Assembly (NCBI RefSeq): GCF_022437945.1
Contig: NZ_CP092535.1
Span: 2,480,001-2,544,000 of the forward strand
Length of the DNA stretch: 64,000 nucleotides
Source: Nocardioides sp. TF02-7
GTDB taxonomy: Bacteria; Actinomycetota; Actinomycetes; Propionibacteriales; Nocardioidaceae
Direction: 5' to 3'
The translations under genes were made by a program, and so were the position numbers. Below are positions 17,826 through 27,575 of the stretch, piece by piece. Each line of letters begins with the position of its first letter. The stretch's first letter is position 1. The notes under the pieces were generated by a model that did not search any database, was not told where the DNA came from, and was given only the letters and a program-made list of their open reading frames with translations.

Positions 17826-18535
17826 GTGACTGCCCGCGCCTACCTGCACCGGTGGGCGGAGACCGCCGGCGCCCAGCTGCTGGTCGTCGACCCGTGGGAC
17901 GACCGGGCCGGCCGGGTCGACCTCGCCGACGCGATGGCCGGCCGCGGCGTCCACGTCACCTGGGTCGGCTCGACCGTCGACGGCCTGATCGAGTTCGGCC
18001 GGCTCGACCCCGACGCGGTCGTGGTGGCGCCGGAAGCGCCGGGGGTCTCCGCACCGGACTTCGTCACCGCCATCCGCCGCCACGGGTCGCCGTACGTCGT
18101 CGCCGCGCTGGAGGAGGTCGACGCCGCGGAGGTCGGGTCGCTGATGCTGGCCGGTGCCAGCGCCGTGGTCGCCCGGCCCTACTCCGCCGACCACCTGTGG
18201 GACCTGCTCAGCCACTCGCCGCGGTCGCTGGAGGAGCGCGCCCACCTGGTGGTGGGGCCGATCGAGCTCGACGCGGCGTCGTACCGGGTGCTGATCGACG
18301 GCGAGCGGATCGGCGACCTGCCGCTGAAGGAGTTCGAGCTGCTGCGCGCCCCTCATGCTGCGCGCCCCCCGGCGTCGTGACCGACGAGGAGCTGCGCGAG
18401 GAGCTGTGGGGCGTGGCCGGGCGCCGGCCGGCCGGCAACACGATCGCCATGCACGTCACCCGGCTGCGGGCGCGGCTCGGCGACGCCGCTGTCGTCCGCC
18501 GGATCCGGGGCCGCGGCTACGCGCTCACCGTGTGA
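17826..18535 (+). CDS. Atypical response-regulator-like winged-helix protein, frameshifted
   Basis: The GTG at 17826 lies 4 bases after pstB, so it probably belongs to the pst operon. The C-terminal part (after about residue 140) is an OmpR/PhoB-type winged helix: YRVLIDGERIGDLPLKEFEL, VVTDEELREELWG, the recognition segment NTIAMHVTRLRARLGD and RRIRGRGYAL. The N-terminal 120 residues have receiver-like alternation, but the position expected to hold the phosphorylated Asp reads VVVAPEAPG and the late Lys is replaced (VVARPYSA), so it may be phosphorylation-independent. Two extra C bases near 18352 and 18366 break the frame between the domains. Its targets are unknown; phosphate-linked control is suggested by position. 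Confidence 0.75.
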
Positions 18536-18590
18536 CCGGCGGCCCGTGACCGGCGGTCTGCCCGACGGTCGGCCCGGGGGAGACGGAGCG

Positions 18591-19604
18591 TCAGATCCGG
18601 GTGATGCCGTGGAGCACGAAGTAGGTGGCCGCGGCGACCGACGCCGAGGCCGGGAAGGTCAGCACCCACGCGGTGACGATCGACCGCGCCACGCCCCACC
18701 GCACGGCCGAGAGCCGCTTGGTGGCGCCCACGCCCATCACCGCGGAGGTGATCGTGTGCGTCGTCGAGATCGGCGCCTCGTAGACGAACGCGGTCGTGTA
18801 GAGCACCGACGCCGCCACCGACTCCGCGGCGAAGCCCTGCGGCGGGTCCAGGTGGATGATCCGCCGGCCCAGGGTCCGCATGATCCGCCAGCCGCCCGCC
18901 CAGGTGCCGAGCGCGATCGCCGTCGCGGCGGCGACGATCACCCAGATCGGGAGGTCGCCGCCCTGGTCCTCGGAGGCGACGTAGCCGCCGGTGACCAGCG
19001 CCAGGAAGATCACGCCCATCGTCTTCTGCGCGTCCTGGAGGCCGTGCCCGAGCGCCATGCCGGCGGCCGAGATCGTCTGCGCGATCCGGAACCCGCGGTT
19101 GGCCTTGTGCGGGTTGGCGCGGCGGAACAGCCACAGCACCGCCAGCATCACCACGAACCCGGCCGCGAACGCGAACAGCGGCGACAGGAACATCGGGATG
19201 ACGACCTTCTCCAGCACCGTGCTCCACGAGACGCCGACGCCGGCGGCGACCGCCGAGCCGACCAGGCCGCCGATCAGCGCGTGCGAGGAGGACGACGGGA
19301 GGCCGAAGTACCAGGTGATCAGGTTCCACGTGATGGCGCCCACCAGCCCGGCCATCACGATGATCAAGCCGTGGTTGTCACCGGGTGGGTCGATCGTGTC
19401 GCTCACGGTGTGGGCGACCTGCTGCCCGAGGAAGGCGCCCACGAAGTTCATGACGGCCGCCAGCGCGAGGGCGACCCGCGGGGTCAGCGCACGCGTGGAG
19501 ACCGAGGTGGCGATGGCGTTCGCGGCGTCGTGGAAGCCGTTGGTGTAGTCGAACACCAGGGCCACCACGACGACCGTGATGACGATCGCGAGAGTCACGT
19601 CCAC
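18591..19604 (-). CDS. pit: Low-affinity inorganic phosphate transporter (Pit family)
   Basis: A 337-residue membrane protein with about ten helices. The two inverted family signatures are present: NGFHDAANAIATSVSTRALT near residue 22 and the C-terminal-half version around LGHGLQDAQKTMGVI, with GLPSSSSHALIGGLVG between them. Pit proteins import neutral metal-phosphate by proton symport at high phosphate. The gene lies 12 bases after its DUF47 partner in the same direction and converges with the pst operon, the arrangement seen near pst in Streptomyces. Start ATG at 19604. Confidence 0.94.
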   Translation of the reverse strand: MDVTLAIVITVVVVALVFDYTNGFHDAANAIATSVSTRALTPRVALALAAVMNFVGAFLGQQVAHTVSDTIDPPGDNHGLIIVMAGLVGAITWNLITWYFGLPSSSSHALIGGLVGSAVAAGVGVSWSTVLEKVVIPMFLSPLFAFAAGFVVMLAVLWLFRRANPHKANRGFRIAQTISAAGMALGHGLQDAQKTMGVIFLALVTGGYVASEDQGGDLPIWVIVAAATAIALGTWAGGWRIMRTLGRRIIHLDPPQGFAAESVAASVLYTTAFVYEAPISTTHTITSAVMGVGATKRLSAVRWGVARSIVTAWVLTFPASASVAAATYFVLHGITRI

Positions 19605-19616
19605 GGGACGACCGGC

Positions 19617-20234
19617 TCAGCTTTCCTTGACGGCGATCTGCTCGACGATGTTGGCGACGGTCTCGAACGCGTCGATCGCGCCCTCGAGCGACTCCACGAC
19701 GTCCTTCAGCTTGAGCACGTCGATCGTCTTGTACTCGCCGGAGAACAGGTTGGCGAGCGTCCGGCGGTGGTTCTTGTCGCCGGCGTTCTCGAGCCGGTTG
19801 ATCTCGATCCAGTAGTCCTCGAGCGACTTCATCGACTGCAGCCGGGGCATCGCCTCGGCGGTCAGCTCGGCGCACCGCTGGATGACCGTCACCTGCTCCG
19901 ACAGCTCCGGCGGGAGGACCTCGATCTCGTAGAGGAGGATGAGGTCGACGGCCTCGTCCATCATGTCCATCACGTCGTCGAGACCGGAGCCGAGGGCATA
20001 GATGTCCTCGCGGTCGAACGGCGTGACGAACGTGCTGTTGACCTTCTTGACGATCTCGTGGGTCGTCTCGTCGGCGTCGTGCTCGGCGGCACGCATCCGC
20101 TCGGCGACCGACGCCTTGTCGGAGGTGTCCGACAGCATCTCCGCCAGCAGCTCACTGCCCCGCACGAGGTGCCGGGCCGACTGGGTGAAGAGGTCGTAGA
20201 AGGAGGTGTCGACAGGACGCAGACGCAGACCCAC
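19617..20234 (-). CDS. DUF47/PhoU-like Pit accessory protein
   Basis: A 205-residue all-helical protein of the DUF47 (PhoU-like) family, which usually pairs with Pit phosphate transporters and tunes their activity. It starts GLRLRPVDTSFYDLFTQSA and contains the acidic metal-binding helices typical of PhoU folds (AAEHDADETTHEIVKKV, SGLDDVMDMMDEAVDL, LENAGDKNHRR). The GTG at 20234 has a gggag motif in place; the in-frame ATG at 20270 gives an unlikely N-terminus. It is the first gene of a two-gene unit with pit. Confidence 0.92.
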   Translation of the reverse strand: MGLRLRPVDTSFYDLFTQSARHLVRGSELLAEMLSDTSDKASVAERMRAAEHDADETTHEIVKKVNSTFVTPFDREDIYALGSGLDDVMDMMDEAVDLILLYEIEVLPPELSEQVTVIQRCAELTAEAMPRLQSMKSLEDYWIEINRLENAGDKNHRRTLANLFSGEYKTIDVLKLKDVVESLEGAIDAFETVANIVEQIAVKES

Positions 20235-20363
20235 ATGGACTCCCGTTGAGGCGGAGGCGAACGGGCTCATGCTAGGGGGTGGCCGTCCGGTGCACGCAAA
20301 CCCGGTGGGGTCAAGGGCCGTGTGTCCCTGCCCACGTCGGGCGCCCCGTCGGGAGCGCGGGCC

Positions 20364-22542
20364 TCAGCCGTACGTCGCGCCGTGGTCGGTCTTGCGCCGC
20401 CGCCGGTGCGTCGTGATCAGCACCTCCTGGAGGTGCACCTCGCCCCGCCGGCGCTGCCAGGTGCCGTCGGCGTCGAGCTCCCACGCGTCGGTGGCGGGGT
20501 CGAACGCCAGGTCGAGCAGCCGCTCGACCTCCGCCCTGCTCTGCTCGGTGGGGAGCCGCACCAGCACCTCGACCCGGCGGTCGAGGTTGCGGTGCATCAT
20601 GTCGGCCGAGCCGATCCAGGCCACGGGCTCGCCGCCGGCGGCGAACCAGAAGACCCGGCTGTGCTCGAGGAAGCGGCCGAGGATCGAGCGGACGGTGATG
20701 TTCTCGGAGAGGCCCGGGACGCCGGGGCGGAGCGCGCAGATGCCCCGGACCAGCAGCTCGACGCGCACACCCTCGCGGGAGGCGAGGTAGAGCGCGTCGA
20801 CGACCTCCTCGTCGACCAGCGCGTTGACCTTGAACCGGATGCCCGCGGGCCGCCCGGCGCGGTGGTGGGCGATCTCGCGGTGGATCTGCTCGACCAGGCC
20901 GTTGCGGACGAAGTCCGGGGCGACCAGCAGGTCGGCGTACTCGGCGTCCTGCGACCAGCCGCTGAGGTTGTTGAAGAGGTGGGCCACGTCGTTGCCGATC
21001 CGGGCGTCCGTGGTCAGCAGCCCCAGGTCCTCGTAGTAGCGCGCGGTCTTGGAGTTGTAGTTGCCGGTGCCGATGTGGACGTAGCGGCGGATGCCCTCCG
21101 GCTCGTCGCGGACGACCATCGCGAGCTTGCAGTGCGTCTTGAGGCCGACCAGGCCGTAGACCACGTGGCAGCCGGCCTCCTCCAGCTTGCGCGCCCACCG
21201 GATGTTGGCCTGCTCGTCGAAGCGGGCCTTGATCTCGACGATGACCAGCACCTGCTTGCCGGCCTCGGCGGCGTCGATCAGCGCGTCGATGATCGGGCTG
21301 TCACCGGAGGTGCGGTAGAGCGTCTGCTTGATCGCGAGGACGTGCGGGTCGGCGGCGGCCTGCTCGATGAACCGCTGCACCGACGTGGCGAAGGAGTCGT
21401 AGGGGTGGTGCAGCAGCACGTCGCGGCGGCGCAGCGCCTTGAAGACGTCGACCGGCGCCGACGACTCGACCTCCGCCAGCACCGGGTGGGTGCCGGGCAC
21501 GAAGGTGGGGTACTTCAGCTCCTCGCGCCCGAGGTCGGCGATGCTGTGCAGGCCGCGCAGGTCGAGCGGGCCCGGCACCCGCACCACCTCGTCGTCGCCG
21601 ATGTCGAGCTCGGAGACCAGCAGGTCGAGCACCGCCGGCGCGATCGACTCCTCGACCTCCAGCCGGACCGGCGGGCCGAACTTCCGCCGCAGCAGCTCCT
21701 TCTCCAGCGCCGCGAGCAGGTTCTCCGCGTCGTCTTCCTCCACCTCGAGATCCTCGTTGCGGGTGACGCGGAACGTGTGCGCCTCGAGCACCTCCATGCC
21801 GGGGAACAACCGCTCCAGGTGGGCGCCGATCACGTCCTCCAGCGGGACGAAGCGGGCGTTGCCGAGCGGCACGAACCGGTCGAAGTTCGACGGCACCTTG
21901 ACCCGGGCGAAGTGCTCCTTGCCGGTCGTCGGGTTGCGCAGCAGCACCGCGAGGTTGAGCGAGAGGCCGGAGATGTAGGGGAAGGGGTGTGCCGGGTCGA
22001 CGGCGAGCGGGGTCAGCACCGGGAAGACCCGGTCGCGGAACAGCGTCGAGCACGCCTCCTGCTCGGCCTCGGCGAGGTCCGACCAGCGCAGCAGCTCGAT
22101 GCCCTCCTCACGCAGGGGCGGGAGCGATCTCGTCGCGGAAGACACGGGCATGGCGCAGGCTCAGCTCGCTGGTGTGCCGCCAGATCGCCCGCAGCACGTC
22201 GCGCGGCATCATGCCCGACGCGGCCCGGACGGCGAGCCCGGTCGCGATCCGGCGCTCGAGGCCCGCGACGCGCACCATGAAGAACTCGTCGAGGTTGCTG
22301 GTGAAGATCGCCAGGAACCGGGCGCGCTCCAGCAGCGGCAGCTCGGGGTCCTCGGCCAGCTCCAGCACCCGCTCGTTGAACCGGAGCCACGACAGCTCGC
22401 GGTCGAGGAACCGGTCGGGCACGGCGGCGACCGCGGCGAGCGCCTCCGGGTCCGGCTCGTACGGCGTCCCGTCGTCGGCGGTCCCCTCGTCCGGACGCGG
22501 GGCGGCGTCGTCGACCGGCTCGGGCACCATCTCCAGGGTCAT
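20364..22542 (-). CDS. ppk: Polyphosphate kinase, one frameshift
   Basis: Makes inorganic polyphosphate from ATP through a phosphohistidine. The N domain opens [20 protein letters not shown] and [15 protein letters not shown]. The catalytic core shows [37 protein letters not shown] with the His of the active site, and [19 protein letters not shown], then [16 protein letters not shown]. One extra C in the run near 22116-22120 splits the frame between RDEIAPA and LREEGIELL; corrected length is about 725 residues, normal. The start ATG at 22542 has a -10-like box 7 bases upstream and PHO-box-like repeats at the -35 position, so it is probably leaderless and phosphate-regulated. Confidence 0.95.
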
Positions 22543-22549
22543 GCGATCG

Positions 22550-22582
22550 AGTGTGGCACTGCCGGGTGAACGGCCGGTGACG
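22550..22582 (-). promoter_or_regulatory. ppk promoter with PHO-box-like repeats
   Basis: Read on the minus strand, cgtcaccggcc (22582-22572) is followed directly by gttcacccggc (22571-22561), two 11-base units sharing TCACC as in PhoP sites. Five bases on is cacact (22555-22550), a fair -10, and 7 bases after that is the ppk ATG. The box thus occupies the -35 region, the classic place for PhoP activation. Confidence 0.65.
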
Positions 22583-22654
22583 CCGAGCGCCGGTCGGCGC
22601 AACGTCGGAGCCAGGTGCGGGCCGGGTGGTGCCGGACGGCGTACGCCGGTCGTC

Positions 22655-22668
22655 TAGGTTGCTGCTCC
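22655..22668 (+). promoter_or_regulatory. Leaderless-type promoter of the esterase gene
   Basis: TAGGTT at 22655-22660 lies 8 bases before the GTG at 22669, with no ribosome-binding site in between. This is the usual layout of leaderless actinobacterial genes. Confidence 0.45.
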
Positions 22669-23709
22669 GTGACCCTCCGCCACGCCGTCGAGGCCCGGTC
22701 GCTCCGGGCCGCCATGTCCGCCCCCGCGAAGGTGCAGCGGCTGATCGCTGGCCGCCCGGTCGTCAAGGACGGGCAGACCCTGGCCCCGGACCTGCAGGTG
22801 CTGTTGCGGCTGCAGTCGCTGGTGCGGCCGCGCGACGAGGAGGTGCCGTTCGACGAGCTCCGCGTCCGGCTGCGGGAGGAGTCGCCCCTGGTCGGCGGGG
22901 TGCAGCCGATCGGCGCCACCCGCGACCTCGTGGTGGCGGGCCGCCCGGCGCGGCACTACCTCCCCACCCGGCCGGCCGTGACCGACGGTCCGGGGCCGCT
23001 GCTGGTGTTCGTCCACGGCGGCGGCTTCGTCGAGGGCGACCTCGACACCCACGACGCGCCGTGCCGGGTGCTCGCCGAGCAGACGGGCGTGCCGGTGCTG
23101 GCGATCACCTACCGGCTCGCCCCGGAGCACCGGTTCCCGGCGGCGCACGACGACGCCTACGAGGGCTTCCGCTGGGTGGTCGACCACGCGGCCGAGCTGG
23201 GCGCTGACCCGCAGCGGCTGGCGGTCGGCGGGGACTCGGCCGGCGCCAACCTCGCCGCCAACATCGCCCTGGCCGCCGCCCGCGACGGCGTGCCGCTGCG
23301 CTGGCAGCTGCTGGTCTACCCGGTCGCCGACGGCTCCCACGACACCGCGAGCATGCGGCTGTTCGGCGAGGGGTTCTACCTCACCCGCACGTTCATCGAC
23401 CGGGTCGACGTCACCTACCCGCGGACCCCCGACGACCTGGCCGACCCGCGGATCTCGCTGGTCCGGGCGGAGCTCCCCGACGGTCTCCCCGACGCGCTGG
23501 CCCCGGCGTACGTCGTCACCGCCGGGTTCGACCCGCTCCGCGACGAGGGCGAGGCCTACGCCCGCGGGCTGGCCGATGCCGGCGCCACCGTCGAGCTGCG
23601 CCGGTTCACCGACCAGATCCACGGCTTCCTCAACATCGTCGGCACCGGGCGCACCTCCCGCGCCGCCGTCCTCGAGATCGCCGGCCGGATGCGCTCGGCC
23701 CTGCTCTGA
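22669..23709 (+). CDS. Alpha/beta hydrolase of the hormone-sensitive lipase family
   Basis: A 346-residue cytoplasmic esterase. The HSL signature is complete: the oxyanion motif FVHGGGFVEGD, TYRLAPEHRFPAAHDDAY, the nucleophile motif GGDSAGANLA, then the acid GFDPLRDEGE and the catalytic His in DQIHGFLNI. Such enzymes hydrolyse short acyl esters. An N-terminal cap of about 85 residues precedes the catalytic domain, as usual. The GTG at 22669 is chosen over an upstream ATG because of the nearby promoter box. It is divergent from ppk and has no partner gene that defines a substrate. Confidence 0.9.
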   Translation: MTLRHAVEARSLRAAMSAPAKVQRLIAGRPVVKDGQTLAPDLQVLLRLQSLVRPRDEEVPFDELRVRLREESPLVGGVQPIGATRDLVVAGRPARHYLPTRPAVTDGPGPLLVFVHGGGFVEGDLDTHDAPCRVLAEQTGVPVLAITYRLAPEHRFPAAHDDAYEGFRWVVDHAAELGADPQRLAVGGDSAGANLAANIALAAARDGVPLRWQLLVYPVADGSHDTASMRLFGEGFYLTRTFIDRVDVTYPRTPDDLADPRISLVRAELPDGLPDALAPAYVVTAGFDPLRDEGEAYARGLADAGATVELRRFTDQIHGFLNIVGTGRTSRAAVLEIAGRMRSALL

Positions 23710-23733
23710 GCCGACGTTCGCGCCGGGCGTCCG

Positions 23734-24186
23734 TCAGCTGCTGTCGCTCGACCGGGTGAAGAACGAGAACGAGCCGTCGGGCTCGAGCAGTGCGAGCTCG
23801 ATCTCGTCCACGTCCTCGATCCCGTTGCCGCGCGCCGCCTCGTGGAGGTCGTAGACGGTGATGCGCTCGCGGCGCATCGCCTCCTCGTCGGGCACCCCGT
23901 CCCGGACGATCACGGTGGGTGCCCCGTCGAGGACGTTCTCGAGCCGCGGGAACCGGAACGAGAGCCACGACATCGCGATCGTCAGCAGCGCGAAGGTCGC
24001 GACCGCGACGAACGCCCCGCTGAACGAGGTGTCCTCGGAGACCACGGCCTCGGCGATCAGGTCGCCGATGACGAACAGGATCACCAGGTCGAACGCGGAC
24101 ATCTCCGAGAGCTCGCGCTTGCCCATCACCCGGAGCACGGCCATGAGGAGGAAGAACACCAGGACGGAGTAGACGACCGTGATCAT
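23734..24186 (-). CDS. DUF421 (YetF-like) membrane protein
   Basis: A 150-residue protein with two or three N-terminal helices (VVYSVLVFFLLMAVLRVMG, FVAVATFALLTIAMSWLSF) and the family signature MGKRELSEMSAFDLVILFVIGDLIAEAV, here following the first helix. The cytoplasmic tail begins with VIVRDGVPDEEAMRRERIT and ends ALLEPDGSFSFFTR, the typical DUF421 C-terminal module. Function in the family is poorly known, with links to spores and envelope. The start overlaps the stop of the upstream gene by one base (TGATG), so translation is probably coupled. Confidence 0.88.
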   Translation of the reverse strand: MITVVYSVLVFFLLMAVLRVMGKRELSEMSAFDLVILFVIGDLIAEAVVSEDTSFSGAFVAVATFALLTIAMSWLSFRFPRLENVLDGAPTVIVRDGVPDEEAMRRERITVYDLHEAARGNGIEDVDEIELALLEPDGSFSFFTRSSDSS

Positions 24187-24719
24187 CAGGGCATCACCCA
24201 CGTGGTGACGTCGAGGGTCGCGACCGGTGATCCGTCGACCAGCCACCGGAGCTGCCAGGCGGTGCGTCCGGGCGGTTGCGTTGGGGAGGTGCGACCCGAC
24301 GTCCGCACCTCGAACGCCTCGGCGTCCGCCGCGGCGAACTCGAGGACGACGGAGTCGTCGCGGGTGCGCTGCTCCACGGGCTCGGGCGCGAAGGTCTCGA
24401 TGCCGTAGGTCTCGAGGGCGGCCTGGTCGATCTCGAGCGCGAGCGACTCCGCCGGCTGCTCGGGCCGGACGGTCACGAGCACCTCGGTGTCGAGGCCGGG
24501 CCGGGTGCGGACGTCGTACTCCATCGTGATCGTGCCGGCCGCAACGCGCTCGGACGTCGTGCTCGACGCCGGCCCCAGCAGCCCGAGGCAGGCGACCACC
24601 ACGACAACGACCAGCAGCCCGATCCCCAAGCGCCGCCCGACGACCTCGCGGCGACCGTGCCGAGCGCTGGTCGGCGCGCTCTCCGCGGTGGGGAAGCGCT
24701 CGATGACGTCGTCGGCCAC
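24186..24719 (-). CDS. Membrane-anchored protein of unknown function
   Basis: A 177-residue protein starting at GTG 24719, where aggaggagg forms a strong binding site; the frame is open for 93 more codons upstream but those are low-complexity Arg-rich residues. A basic cytoplasmic N-terminus (ARHGRREVVGRRLG) is followed by one helix (IGLLVVVVVVACLGLL) and an extracytoplasmic domain of about 110 residues with immunoglobulin-like strands (TEVLVTVRPEQPAESLALEI, WQLRWLVDGSPVATLDV). The stop overlaps the DUF421 start, so the two probably work together or share expression. No named family is recognised. Confidence 0.75.
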   Translation of the reverse strand: MADDVIERFPTAESAPTSARHGRREVVGRRLGIGLLVVVVVVACLGLLGPASSTTSERVAAGTITMEYDVRTRPGLDTEVLVTVRPEQPAESLALEIDQAALETYGIETFAPEPVEQRTRDDSVVLEFAAADAEAFEVRTSGRTSPTQPPGRTAWQLRWLVDGSPVATLDVTTWVMP

Positions 24720-24832
24720 GTCCTCCTCCTGTCGTCGTCCGGAGGGGGAGTACCCGTGCCGCTCAGGTCTCAACGGTGCTCGCCGGTCGGGCGACCGGCG
24801 GAGTGGCCACCGTCGGGCGCCGTCGGGGCGTG

Positions 24833-25264
24833 TCAGCGCGACCGGGTGCCGTCGTTGTAGGGGTCGGGCACACCTTCCGGCATGTTGTCGGCGATCGGCA
24901 GCCGGACCGGGTCTCGGCGCCTGGCGAGCATCCGTCGCTGGATGGTGGCCTCGCGTCCGTCCGCCGCCACGTCGTTGCCGTCCATGCCGACCAGCCACAC
25001 CAGCCCCCGGCCGTGCCCCGGGTTCCGTCGCTCCTCGTCGGCGTCGTCGTGGACGAGGGCGATCGCGTAGGTCGACGAACCACCGGCCTGCCGTTGCGCC
25101 CAGTCGATGACCTGCAGGACGTCGGCCCCGGTGACGTCGTAGGTGTCCGTCCAGCCGCCTGTCGACGACTCACCGCTGCCGTGCAGGTAGACCCGGAACC
25201 GCGGGTGGTCGTCCTCCCAGCTGCTGTCGCGCTCGTCGACCTGCTCGATGCGCACCTCTGTCAT
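24833..25264 (-). CDS. Soluble protein of unknown function
   Basis: A 143-residue acidic protein without signal peptide or membrane segment. The N-terminal part alternates charged and aromatic residues (VRIEQVDERDSSW, HPRFRVYLHGSG) and a central segment reads DVLQVIDWAQRQAGGSSTYA. The C-terminal 15 residues (DNMPEGVPDPYNDGTRSR) look disordered. The family is not recognised. The chosen frame has the codon bias of its neighbours, whereas two overlapping frames in the same place do not. It is upstream of the DUF421 pair in the same direction with a 113-base gap, so separate expression is likely. Confidence 0.7.
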   Translation of the reverse strand: MTEVRIEQVDERDSSWEDDHPRFRVYLHGSGESSTGGWTDTYDVTGADVLQVIDWAQRQAGGSSTYAIALVHDDADEERRNPGHGRGLVWLVGMDGNDVAADGREATIQRRMLARRRDPVRLPIADNMPEGVPDPYNDGTRSR

Positions 25265-25317
25265 GGGTGGATCTTCGCAGTCGGGCGGGAGCGTGGGTCA
25301 GCGTCGCCCGAGCGTGC

Positions 25318-27490
25318 TCACCCGCCCGGGCCCGCGGTCGCCGGCACCGCGCCGTCGGTCGACTTCTTCCCGCGCTCGGGCAGGTGCCGAGGGCCCAGAG
25401 GAGCGTGCGGGCGCGCGCCGCTCCGGTTGAGCCACCGGTCGACGAGGAGGAGGTTGACGAGGAGCCCGCCCACCCCCCACAGCGCGATGACGAGCAGGTT
25501 CCCGCCGATGCCGGTCCCGTCGAGGTAGGTGATCGACCGGGCCAGGTCCACCGCAGCGGGCAGGGGCAGTACGTCGGCCAGGGGGCGGAAGAAGTCAGGG
25601 ACCATGTAGATCGACATCCCGCCGCCCGAGGCGGGGACGCCTGCCAGCATCACCACGATCATCACCGGGATCAGCGCCCCGAGCCCGCCGACGCGGATGA
25701 GGGTCGCGCTTGCCCAGGCGACGGCGAAGACGGTCAACGTGCCGTACCCGATCAGCTCGAGCGCGTGTCCGTTGACCGCGCCGATGATCACGTCGAAGAG
25801 GAACCACAGCCACACCGAGATGCCGAACGACCAGCCGGCGACGAGCGGCATCAGCTGGCGGGTGCGGGTGAGGTCGGGCGCCCCGCCGCGCATGACGGCG
25901 AAGAACAGGAAGCCGGCCATGATCCAGCCCATCCCGACGTACAGGCTGTTGCTGCCGGCGGTGTCGTCGTCGGTCAGCGGCGCGATGTCCTCGGTGGCGA
26001 TCTCCGTGTCGCCCTCCGCCGCCACGGCGCTGAACATCTGGGTCACCGTCGACTGCTGCGTGGCTCCCGCGCCGGCGGCGGTGACCAGGGTGGGGCGCTC
26101 GCCCGGCTCGGTCGGCAGGACGTAGGCCGCGACCAGCTCCTGGCTGCGCACGAGGTCGGTCGCCTCATCCTCCGAGGCGACCACCTCGAGGTCGAGGTAG
26201 TCGCCGAGCCCGGGCTCGAGCTGGTCGACGACCTCGCCCGCGGAGTCGGCAGGGCCGACCACGGCGACCGGCATGTCGTCGATGTCGGGCTGGTGCATCG
26301 ACAGGCTCATCAAGGTGACGACCGTGACCACGATGCCGAGCGGGAAGAGCGCCACGGCGGCCACGCGGCGGCGGTACGGCGCCACCGGGCCGCCTGACAA
26401 CGCCGGGAGCGGGGCGTCCGGCTCGGTGTAGAGGGGGCCGCCGACGATCAGCGTCCCGGAGCGGCGCTCCTTGAGCGCCGCGAGACCAGCGGCCGCGACC
26501 AGCCACGCGACGAGGGGGAGCACGTGGCCCCAGAACCCGGCGCCGTCGAAGTAGATCGCCGACCGGAGGGCCTGTCCGGCTGCGGGCAGGGGCAGCACGT
26601 CGTGCAGCCACTGCAGGAACCCGGGCATGGCGTGCACCGAGAGGGCGAGGTCGGACGAGGGCACGCCGAAGATGACCCACAACAGCATCCCGAGGAGCAC
26701 CGCGAACGGACCCATCACCTTGGTGAACAGCAGCTGCGCCGTACCGACCGCGGTGACCGCCAACGTGCCGACTCCCAAGAACAGCGGGTAGTGCCCGTCG
26801 ACGGCGCCGACCACCGGCCCGAGGATCAGCCAGATCAGCGAGCTCGTCAGCGCACCCCAGCCCACCGCGATCGGCAGGAAGCGTCGGACACGGAGCAGGT
26901 TCGGCGTGCCGAGCAGCATCGCGCTCAACGGGACGTAGCCGGCCAGCATCATGCCCATGGCGGCGAACAGCACCATGGTTCCCGAGCCGTCCCCCTCCGG
27001 CAGCGGCTCGACGTCGACGGTCTCGACCTGCCAGGACTCCGCCACCGCCGCCGCGCCGAGCTCCCGGTCGACCAGGGTCGCCTGGGACGCTCCGCCGGCC
27101 ATCGCGTGGTAGACGGTCGCCGTCGCCCCCTGCGTCGGGATCTCGATCGCGCCGGCGATCTCCTGCTCCCGGATCAGCTCCTCGACCTCACCGCGATCGT
27201 CCAGGCGGCGAACCTCGAGCGCACCGTCGGACTCGGCCTCGAGCGCGCCGGCGAACCGGTCGACCTCCGGGCCCTCCCCGACCACCGCGACCGGGAGGTC
27301 CCTCGGCTGCGGGTCGTGCATGGTCCCCATGTAGGTCGCGTACATCATCGTCACGATCAGGAACGGCATCACGAACAGCGCGACCATCCGCCCCTTGCGC
27401 TCGGCCGGCGTCTCCGGTGGCGGCGGCGGGTACTTCCCCCTGCTCGGTCTCCGGTCCAGGCGGCGCGTTCGTGCCCGCGGGGTCGTTCAT
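25318..27490 (-). CDS. Large membrane protein with two tandem ABC-2-like halves, one frameshift
   Basis: About 723 residues made of two homologous halves. Each has an entry helix (LFVMPFLIVTMMYATYMG; LFPLGIVVTVVTLMSL), a short motif DLPVAVVGE or DMPVAVVGP, an extracytoplasmic loop, and a set of about five helices ending with FLQWLHDVLPLPAAGQALR or FFRPLADVLPLPAAVDLAR. This is the YhgE/Pip and ABC-2 permease pattern, fused in tandem. The ATG at 27490 precedes a Pro-rich cytoplasmic N-terminus; one extra G near 27437 breaks the frame. No ATPase gene is adjacent. A TetR gene is divergent, so control by an exported or membrane-active compound is likely. Efflux or envelope function is inferred. 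Confidence 0.8.
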
Positions 27491-27575
27491 CGTGGCAAGT
27501 CCTCTGTCTGCTGCTGGGCGGTCGAACCCGCCGCGGTCGGTCGTCGCGCCCGAGCCGGGCGACGTACCTTCATAA

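Noticed and set aside
20234..20258. PHO box before the DUF47-pit unit
   Set aside because: One half (gttcgcc) is suggestive, but the second half is poor and would overlap the ribosome-binding site.
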